64,000 nt of DNA from Lasiodiplodia sp. COLG20 (lineage: Eukaryota; Ascomycota; Dothideomycetes; Botryosphaeriales; Botryosphaeriaceae). The stretch lies in NCBI GenBank assembly GCA_009801085.1, contig VNWV01000006.1:2779689-2843688 (forward strand). The letters run 5' to 3'. Shown in pieces: positions 56,736-64,000 of the stretch; the stretch's first letter is position 1, and every line of letters begins with the position of its first letter. The position numbers were made by a program, and so were the translations under genes. Under the pieces are notes generated by a model, which saw nothing but the letters and a program-made list of their open reading frames with translations, had not been told where the DNA came from and ran no database searches.

Positions 56736-57938
56736 TTACGGCGCCCGGCTGTTGTGCAACGGCAACCGCTCACCACCGTCATCGCTACTGATATCCTCCA
56801 GCTCGAACTCGGCGGCACTCTGGATGCGCGCTTCCTCATCATTTTTGGCCTTGGAGAAACCCCTGATATCCGCCAGCTCTGCCTTGCTTGGGTACGGCGT
56901 GTCACACCTCTTGTGCCGAAGGGCCGGGTAGTATCGTCTGTACGTAAACCAGGCGATGCTCATTCCTAGCGAGCTACCGATTGTCACATCGTACACATCG
57001 TGCCTGTAGTCCTCGCAGCGAGAAATAGCGATCATGACGGCGGCGAGCAGCGGGGCGAGCGCAAAAAGCACACGACTGAGATCCGTACGCGGCCGGAAGA
57101 CATGGCACTGGCCAGCAAAGAACAGTGCGAGGTAGCCGAGGCCAGAGAAGGCGAAACTAGAGTGGCCCGAGGGGAAGGACCTCCATCCGTCGTGCAGAGT
57201 GTGATGGTCGGTTTCGGTGCAGATTTCGAATGTGACGAGTTGGTGTGCGGGCGTGCCTTTCTCCTGGGGTAGCGGCTTGGTGTTAGCTGCTTATCCATAT
57301 CCAACATGGGAGAACTCGAGCGAGACTTACAGGTTTGCAGCGCGCGATCAGATCAGGGCGAGGCCGGCCCACGGCGTTCTTGACCACATCGGTGATAAAG
57401 GAGGTTAAGATAAGGGAGATGAAAAAACCGAGGATTGTAACATGTGCCTTATGTGCGCCGGGCCTAAATAGGAGGGCCCAGATAATAAGGATAGCGAGGG
57501 GGACGCCACCAGCATAGACGAAGAGCCAGGAGACAGAGACACGTTCGATTTCGGCGTGGGGAAATTGGATGGCAAGATTGTCGAGCGAGAACATGCGATG
57601 GAAAGGTTCGACGAAGAACTGAATCTGGACTGGGCGTCAGATAGCGCCTTGCAAATGCGCAGCCATCATCTCCGCACTGCTACAACCGGTGTTTCCCCTC
57701 TTCCCCTATGTGCGGAGCGGAACTGGTTCGGGGCACACTCACGAGCATGTACAGGGCGATAAGGATTGCAAGGCCCAGATACTCCGAGGCGTAAGATCTC
57801 TGCGCGCCGAGGGGTCAGCATTCAATGCGCGGCCATGTTGCGATGCGCCTTTGGACATACCTGCCAGAATCTCGAGACTGCGGAGCCGGCGCCATTACCG
57901 GCTGCGCGGCGGGATTGTTGGGCAATACCGCCCGGCAT
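56736..57938 (-). CDS. PAP2-family lipid phosphatase (Dpp1/Lpp1 type)
   Basis: Four exons (57938-57861, 57799-57743, 57624-57331, 57263-56736) join in frame to 318 residues. The three phosphatase motifs are intact: K127NAVGRPRP, PSGH at 174-177 within SFPSGHSSFAF, and SRCEDYRHDVYD (Ser224, His231, Asp235). Six membrane helices are expected, with one spanning the exon 2/3 join (YLGLAILIALYML/IQFF). Yeast relatives Dpp1 and Lpp1 dephosphorylate diacylglycerol pyrophosphate, phosphatidate and lysophosphatidate at the vacuole or Golgi. The C-terminus is acidic and cytosolic. The start MPGGIAQQS is the first ATG of a 26-codon exon. An ORF in another frame over exon 1 is a shadow. Confidence 0.92.
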
Positions 57939-59572
57939 ATTTGGTTCAGGAAGGTCCCGCGTGGTGCATGAGAAATGCTGGTGGGGAGGAGTGAGCGGGC
58001 GCGTGTCAAGTAGGTGTCACCCTGATGGTTTCGCCTCGTGGCCGGAAGCGTTATCGATAGTACGCGGCTGACATAACTCAGCCCTATGCGGATGAGCGTA
58101 GGGATGCCGGTCAGCCTCGAACATCACAATCTGCAGGCGACGGTGTGATGAAATTTCCAGAACCCGGCATGAGCATTTTCAGGGCCTCCTACATTTTCGG
58201 GCTCGGAGCTCGCATCGTCATCTCAGGCTCCCTCAGCATCACAATTCAACGCAGTTATTTCCAGCGCCAGCGGCCCGACTAGGCGCTATTGGGCAGGCAC
58301 CCTGTCTAACATCTCCAGGGTCTATCATCCCTTGTGCGGTTAACCAGTGCACGGCAGATCTTGTCAATCAGCGCCATCCCCTCCCGGCACGGGAAAGCCG
58401 AGGCGGCTTCCCACGCCAAACACGCAGGCGGTGCCGCAGGGAAATCAAACAGCGAAAGTGGGACGGGACCATTTTTCTGCCACTGCATTGTGCCCCGTAT
58501 AGGTAGGCCCGGATGCACACGCCGCGGAGAACAACCGTATCTCCTCGCTCGCTTCGAACCAATAACTCGGCGCCGAGCGCGTTGGCCTTCGTAGCGATGC
58601 GAATGAGGAGGCAGAGCTCGTTCCTGTCAGCACAGGACGTCATGGAGGCGGATCACCGCTCCCCCGCATGACAGAGAGGGAAGGCTTTGCGATCCGAGAG
58701 CTTAGGTCGGCGGTGGCTGCTCGCTAATGGCGCCTCGTGACCCCGCCGTATGTCCGGGGCGGGCCATCGCCAGGCACCGCGGCGCGCGAATACGGCGCGT
58801 GGGCGACGGCAGACGGACAACACTCTGGCGCACGGTGGAGACTATTGGGCTGATCCGGCAGCTGGCCTCCTTTTCCCTGCACTCTGCCTCGCATCAACGA
58901 TGTTCCGATGGGTCGTGCCGTTGGCCGTCACTGTTGTCTGTCAGCGCTTGAGGTTTCCCGGCAGGCTTGGGCGCCGGGGCCTGCGGAGCCTGTGAGCGTC
59001 GCAGCTCGCCCGCCCCCAACAGGCTCCGCCCCAGCGCTGCCACACTCACCGCCAGTGTTTCGAGTTTCGGTCGCGCTGTCCTGCGAGCAGCCTGCAGCAA
59101 AAATTCGCGACTCGAGCCCGCTTTTCACGGACGTCGGCCGCGGTAACGGCAACGGCAGAGCGCTCGTGCGGCCCCAGTCGCCAGGCCGTGCATGATGAGC
59201 TTCAGAGAACCGCCGTCGCTGAAGCCCATCAGAGCCAAGCCCCGAACTATAAGGGGGCCAAGCGCGCAGCCACTCCATCGCAAATCCGCCCGCGGCTCTT
59301 TTAAGACGCCGCGCCTCGCTGCACTTGCAGACTCATGCGTTCAGCCACGCTCACCATGACAATCTGCCTTTAAACAACTTGAACAGAAGCTCGCACACCC
59401 CCGGCGCCACCCCGCCGAGCCCTCCCGTTTCCCTCCCAATTACCCGCGCAAAAGCTTGGGCGAATGTCTCGCCCTACTCTCCCCCCATTGGCTGAAATTT
59501 TCCGCATCGCCAAGCCTGAAATGGGTTTGTCTTCCCCATGCTCCGCTGCCCATCAATCTCCCTCTGACAACC
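57939..59572. other. Divergent intergenic region
   Basis: 1.6 kb of GC-rich DNA holding the promoters of the PAP2 gene (-) and the TPT-family transporter (+). Only overlapping chance ORFs are present. A TATAAG lies near 59248. No repeat or RNA gene was recognised. Confidence 0.4.
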
Positions 59573-60681
59573 ATGAAAGACGAAGAAAAGGTCCCCTTGA
59601 GGGATGATGCCAGCCCTGCGGTGACCCCCATCGAAGAAGAGAAGAGCCTGCCGCAATGGAGGCCCGATCGCGTCGTCTCGCCCCCTACCACCAAGGACCA
59701 GTTCGCGACCGGATTGTGCATCCTCCTTAACACCTGTGCCACCGTCGCTATGGTGTTCCTGAGCAAGCGAATCTTCTCCGACCCGCAGATGCATGATGCC
59801 CAAGTCATCTTCACCATCTGGCACTTTGGTTGCACTGGAATCGTTCTCTGGGTTGCTACTCGTGCACCGTTCCGCGCCTTCAAGCCTGTCCGGTTACCGC
59901 TTCGCGACACCCTGCCTATCTGCGTCTTGTTCACCTCCTATGTGATCCTGGGGAACCTGTCTTTGACGTACAACTCGATTGGATTCTACCAGCTCGCCAA
60001 GGTCATGACCACGCCCGTGGTCGTTTTCATCTGTTTCATCATGTTCCGCACCTCCATCTCCATCTACAAGGCCCTGGCGATCGGCTGCATCTGCGCCGGC
60101 GTTAGCCTGACCAACTCCAACTCCGCTCAAAGCAACCCTTTTGGCGCCATCGTTTCCGGATTGGCCGTGACGGTCACGGCGTTTTATCAGATTTGGATTG
60201 GAAAGAAGCTCGAGGACTTGGACGTTTCTGCTCAACAGCTGCTCCTGAACCAAGCGCCCATTTCTGCCTTCCTTTTGATATTCTGCGTCCCAATTATGGA
60301 CAAGGTCCCTGATTTCAGTATGCTTTGACCCGATCAATTTGGGCCCAACATGACGCTAACGAGCTTGTTCCAGGCGCTATACCCTCGGAGGTCTATTGGT
60401 CCTTGCTTGCATCTGGCATCACTGCGAGTGTTCTAAATCTGTCCCAATTCCTCATCATTAGCCGCACTTCCGCGCTGACTGTGAGTTCTTCTTTCCACAT
60501 TGCGCGACGGCGATTTTCTGACTGTACGATGTAGTTTAATGTGGTTGGAAACCTCAAGACCATCCTTATCCTTTCCGGCGGCTGGTACCTCGAAGGCAGA
60601 GCTCCGACTTCGCAAGAGGCATTCGGCGTCTCTCTCGCCATCGGTGGAGGCTGGCTCTACTCGCACTTGAAGAGGAAATAA
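59573..60681 (+). CDS. Triose-phosphate transporter family protein (SLC35-like)
   Basis: Three exons (59573-60317, 60374-60480, 60535-60681) join in frame to 332 residues. After an acidic cytosolic N-terminus (MKDEEKVPLRDDASPAVTPI) come about ten membrane helices of the drug/metabolite transporter fold: FATGLCILLNTCATVAMVFL, VIFTIWHFGCTGIVLWVA, LGNLSLTYNSIGFYQLAKVM, TTPVVVFICFIMF, AFYQIWIGKKL and the C-terminal FNVVGNLKTILILSGGWYL. The KVMTTP and VGNLKT motifs are typical of the TPT/SLC35E group. Relatives carry nucleotide sugars or phosphorylated metabolites across Golgi or ER membranes; the substrate cannot be read from the sequence. The last residues (SHLKRK) give a possible dilysine-type ER/Golgi retrieval signal. 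The upstream GTG at 59456 is rejected because the first ATG fits the family. Confidence 0.88.
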
Positions 60682-61664
60682 AGCAATACGCATACGAAGC
60701 TGTCACGGACTTGCGACTCCAAGACAGTAAATCATTTACGGCCAACCTTGCACGGAAGAAAATCCGTGGCCAAGACGACCGGGATCCGTTCGACACGAGA
60801 CCCAGAGGCGTCTTCCGGGACTCACGCCCGGCCCCACATTTTTGTATACGACTAGGAATTTTGGACAGAATTTCGAGCGCAGCTACGGCGGCTTTCCAGA
60901 GCCGTCAAGGAAGCTAACATTTTGCTCATCTTCGGGAAATGCATTTTTAGGCGCAGAAGGATATAAGCATCGGCTATGAACGGCGATGACAGTGGGCATG
61001 ATCAGCGGTCACAGAAAGTGACATCATGGAACTATACGGAGGAGGGCACTGGAATGTGTCCTTGTACTCATAAATACTGTACATATTTAATAGATACCTA
61101 ATAGATCCGCAAACCTACGGGTTGGATTGTTTGTATTCGTAAACCTCTCTCCTTTCTGCAGTGCTTATCATTCTGGCTTCTCATTCTGGTCTGAGCCACT
61201 CCTGAGGTCGCTTGCGTCCTCGATACATCGAAAAACTAACAGCACAGCCGCCACTGCCACACTTCAGCCCGAGGTCCGTTGCCCAGTGCAATATTAACAT
61301 CCAAGCGTGCGCCCAATACGCAAAATTGCGCCGCCCGGGAATAGCCGGAAATTGAGTCGGCAAGGCGAACCTAGCTGGCTGAAGTTCGGCCCTACGGCGC
61401 TCTCGCGAAAACGAGTTCGAGTTGGTGGTCCAAGCTCCCCGGCTGTTAGCTGGCTTCCCCCAGCTTGGGTCCTTGTCGATCCAAACACCACTTCATGTGG
61501 CTTCCGAAACGCCGCTGAGCTCACAAATCGTTCCACCACCTGCAACCCACCCTCTTTCGAGCCGCCGCGCACGGCCTCGCTCCTCCAACACCTCATCTCC
61601 GAGCGCTTGTCACACACACACGCATTGACGACAGCGGCGGCAGCGTCAACTTCCTCCAGCAGCA
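60682..61664. other. Intergenic region
   Basis: About 1 kb between two plus-strand genes. It contains an AT-richer stretch near 61060-61140 (probable 3' UTR) and a CT-rich leader before MED7. No additional gene was recognised. Confidence 0.4.
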
Positions 61665-62639
61665 ATGGCCGACGACAACCCGGATAACGTCCTGAGCGCG
61701 ACCTTCCCCGCCCCGCCGCCCTTCTGGAAGCACTTCACGCCCGACAATCGCACGCGCTTCACGGAGCTTCAGCAACAGTATGCTGCGGATCACCCTGCCG
61801 AGGACGCTAGCGCCAGCGATGCGCTACCGCCTAGGATCCCCGACGTCCCGCCCGAGCTGCGGTACCTGCAGCCGCCAGAGCCCCCGGCGAATGGGAAGTA
61901 CAGGAATTTTGGGGATGCGTATGATGTATGTGCATGTCTTCACATCCGCTTTTTCCTGGGTTCATTGGGAGGGATGGAGATTTGGCGGTTCCCATGAGGA
62001 AACCATGGCCTTTCAAAAAAAAAAAAAAAAAAAAGGTTGGTGACGTAACTGACACGACGGGCATCCCAACAGATCAACACAGCCCTCACATCTCTCCGCA
62101 GCATGGGCGTCGAGCAGCTCTACTCCTCGCCACCATCCTCACCCTCCCCGGAGCAGCAAGCAGACAGCAGTAGCAGCCGCCAGCAGGTCATCCACTCCCA
62201 GTGGACGCTCGACCGCGCGGCCTACATCAAGAAGATGACGCAGAGCCTGATGCTCAACTACCTCGAGATGCTGGGCGTGCTGTCGGTCGACCCGGCCCGC
62301 TGGCAGGAAAAGTACGAGCACATGCAGACGCTGCTGTTCAACGCCCACCACCTCATCAACGAGTACCGCCCGCACCAGGCGCGCGCAAGCCTTATCACCA
62401 TGTTGGAGGAGCAGCTGGCGAAGAGGAGGGATGAGGTCGAGGGCGTGAGGAGGATGCGGGAGAAGATTGAGGGCGTGTTGGCGGGGTTGGCGAATCAGAG
62501 CGTGGAAGGGGTGGGGGATGCGGCGGCGGAAGCGAGGGAGAAGGGGGTGGTGAGTGGTGTGGAGGCGGAGGAGGAGAGGAGAAAGAGGGAGCAGAGGGCT
62601 GTTATGAAGGCGTTGGATGATGAGTTGATGGCGGATTGA
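61665..62639 (+). CDS. MED7: Mediator complex subunit 7
   Basis: Exons 61665-61925 and 62073-62639 (147-bp intron) give 275 residues. The N-terminus MADDNPDNVLSATFPAPPPF followed by WKHFTPDN is the conserved Med7 opening, with the proline-rich PPELRYLQPPEPP that contacts Med31. The second exon has LRSMGVEQL, then LMLNYLEMLGVLSVDP and LLFNAHHLINEYRPHQAR, followed by the long coiled coil (LITMLEEQLAKRRDEVEGVR) that pairs with Med21. It is a middle-module subunit of Mediator in the nucleus, required for RNA polymerase II transcription. The intron carries a 20-base A run. A Ser/Gln-rich insert (about residues 95-120) is a fungal elaboration. Confidence 0.93.
62015..62034. repeat. Poly-A tract (20 A) inside the MED7 intron
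   Basis: An uninterrupted run of 20 A on the + strand within the 147-bp MED7 intron, about 40 bp before the acceptor. It is likely polymorphic in length. Confidence 0.8.
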
Positions 62640-63172
62640 ACTGGCGGACGGATGCATGGGTGATTTAATGCCTGGTTTCTGCTATGAGGAGAACTATGCA
62701 AAGAAAAAGAGGGGGAAGAAGAAAAAAGATGCCGCGACAGCTAGGCGGCAGAATTGCTGGATCTTGTCTGGACTGATCTTTCGAGAGCATTTCCTGGCGT
62801 TATGGGAGATTTAAACGGAATATACCCCAAGAATAAATGACTTCATACTTTTACATTGGCCACACAGATTACCAATATCATCATCACAGTAGAACAGAGA
62901 CACATCGTAAAGTACAAAGAAGTGTTGCAGCCGGAGGCTCATATGAATTTATTTTTCGCTCATGTCATGATTAGCTGAAGCCGTCGCCCGGACGTTAGCT
63001 TCAACTATCCATATGTTGTTTTACGTTTTTCTTCCGAAAGAAAAGGCTGGGGCATAGTTATTCTAGATTCGAGTGTGCTGCTATTCTTCGTGATAGCCTT
63101 CAGCTGCAATACCCTTCTGTAGTCAAATAGAGCCCTGGTTTTTCACTAGCTTTTTCCGCCGGTGGTGGGGGT
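62640..63172. other. Convergent intergenic region
   Basis: A 530-bp gap between the 3' ends of MED7 (+) and the BIM1-like gene (-), containing dispersed element copy D. No gene is seen. Confidence 0.45.
62925..63013 (+). repeat. Dispersed palindromic element, copy D (left arm preserved)
   Basis: The left arm TTGCAGCCGGAGGCTCATAT, GAATTTATTTTTCG, CTCATGTCATGATTAGCTGA, AGCCGTCGCC is the inverted counterpart of the right halves of copies A-C (CTGCGAG..GCTAGCG, A-rich, CATGACATGAG, CTTCAACTACCC). After the central CCGGACG the right arm continues TTAGCTTCAACTATCCAT and then decays. This copy shows that the complete element was a long palindrome. Confidence 0.6.
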
Positions 63173-63830
63173 CTACAACCCCAACAAAAGAAGACCTAGG
63201 CCTGCGAGCAACAACTTGCTAGCCATGTGGTCGTCCTTTCCACCACTCGCAGCTCCCGTCGCCGTCGCGCTAGCATCAGCGGACGACGCAGACGAAGAAG
63301 CGCCGCCACCCGCAGCCTCGGAGCCAACGTTCGTGACCTCGGTGCCGCCGACGCCGGTCGAGTTGCTGCACTGGTCCGCGGCCAGCGTGGAGGCGTTGGA
63401 GGAGAAAGTGATGTCGGCGCACTAACACGCGGGTGGTGGTCAGCGAATATGCCAGCTTCAAAAAAAGAAAAAGAAAACAAAAAAAAAAGGGGGGGGGTGG
63501 GGAGGGGGGCTCAACTCACATTATACAACGCACTCCCGCCATGTCCAATCTGCACGACCTGCAAACTCGCATTGCGGCCGTCCAGCCCCTTCACGCCTCC
63601 TTCGATCCCGGCCTCGCGCACGAGCTCCTCCAGCGCCGTGCCGCCCAGCGCCGGCAGGCAGAAGGTGCCGTTGCCCGTCTGGTTGTACGTGGCGAGCAGC
63701 GAGGCGTTGAAGCTGGCGATCGTGTTGTTGCCCTCGGCCAGCCCGAGGTTGACGTACGTCAGCGCCCACGGGTGCGTGACGTGCAGGCGCAGCGAGCCGC
63801 CCGTCACGGGCCACTGCCCCCGGTAGCCCC
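63173..63830 (-). CDS. BIM1-like (LPMO X325) GPI-anchored protein, 5' part missing
   Basis: Two visible exons are 63421-63173 and about 63830-63520, joined by a 98-bp GTGAGT..TTAG intron containing long A and G runs. The reading is QWPVTGGSLRLHVTHPWALT, YVNLGLAEGNNTIASFNASL, NGTFCLPALGG, ASLQVVQIGHGGSALYN/CADITFSSNAS, then a Ser/Ala/Gly-rich linker and a hydrophobic tail (KLLLAGLGLLLLGL) typical of GPI anchoring. This order matches the fungal X325/BIM1 family of copper-binding cell-surface proteins. The N-terminal exon with signal peptide and copper-ligand histidine is not visible: upstream of about 63830 the sequence loses coding character and turns into a 35-bp tandem repeat. The gene is therefore broken, or its first exon lies beyond the window. 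Confidence 0.72.
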
Positions 63831-63930
63831 TTGCAGTGTAAACGTAAACTAAAACTGCCGCTTTGCTGATATACCTGTATTCTCTGACTGCTACCAGCCG
63901 CTGCTAGTATATGGGTAATTCGCTGATATG
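63831..63930. other. Non-coding junction upstream of the BIM1-like gene
   Basis: These 100 bp separate the last coding-like sequence of the BIM1-like gene from a tandem repeat. There is no signal peptide ORF in any frame. It may be an intron, an insertion junction or an assembly join. Confidence 0.35.
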
Positions 63931-64000
63931 GCGCATCAGGATGACACATAGTCAATCCGGTGGTAGCGCATCAGGATGACACATAGTCAATCCGGTGGTA
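63931..64000. repeat. 35-bp tandem repeat running off the window edge
   Basis: Two perfect adjacent copies of a 35-bp unit beginning GCGCATCAGGATGACACATA (63931-63965 and 63966-64000). The second copy ends at the window boundary, so the array length is unknown. Confidence 0.85.

Noticed and set aside
63931..64000. CRISPR array
   Set aside because: The 35-bp units are perfectly tandem with no spacers, and the genome is eukaryotic.

Overview
The window is nuclear DNA of a filamentous ascomycete (Pezizomycotina, probably Dothideomycetes; the class is inference). Genes carry short introns, mostly 48 to 115 bp, with GT..AG ends and CTRAC-like branch points. The proteins are fungal housekeeping families mixed with families known mainly from filamentous ascomycetes: DUF6594, fungal NLRs, a Zn2Cys6 regulator, a GH15-CBM20 glucoamylase and a BIM1-like GPI protein. 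I see no bacterial, phage, CRISPR or rRNA sequence, and no tRNA that I could support.

Layout. 0-12.5 kb is GC-rich and mostly conserved: a partial hypothetical gene, a Dug2-type glutathione-degrading peptidase, a conserved fungal protein of unknown function, TIM17 and a Mn-type cation diffusion facilitator. 13-15.1 kb holds two small hypothetical genes between diverged direct repeats. 16-22 kb carries a BTB/POZ protein and COX15. 22-33.6 kb is an accessory island with less GC-biased genes: a DUF6594 membrane protein divergent from a protein with two retropepsin-like DTG sites, then a truncated, decayed copy of an NLR gene head-to-head with an intact NLR (N-terminal module, alpha/beta-hydrolase, NACHT, ankyrin repeats). 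33.8-45 kb has a secreted glucoamylase, a CorA-like transporter, a DUF1349 protein and the complex I 30 kDa subunit. 45.3-51.1 kb has NOT4 and a long low-complexity ORF that may be its 3' part. 53.8-64 kb has a UPC2-like Zn2Cys6 regulator, a PAP2 lipid phosphatase, a TPT/SLC35-type transporter, MED7 and a BIM1-like GPI-anchored gene that loses its 5' end near the window edge.

How the genes relate. TIM17, COX15 and the 30 kDa complex I subunit all act at the mitochondrial inner membrane but are scattered, as usual for fungi, and do not form a cluster. The only segment that looks like a functional neighbourhood is the 22-33.6 kb island. Its NLR, degenerate NLR copy, tandem aspartic-protease protein and DUF6594 membrane protein could belong to a non-self recognition or cell-death locus; this is a hypothesis.

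The most notable non-coding signal is a dispersed palindromic element centred on TCGTCCGGACGA. Four intergenic copies are present (about 14.7, 29.0, 56.4 and 63.0 kb), at least two with matching inverted arms, so it resembles a small non-autonomous fold-back element.
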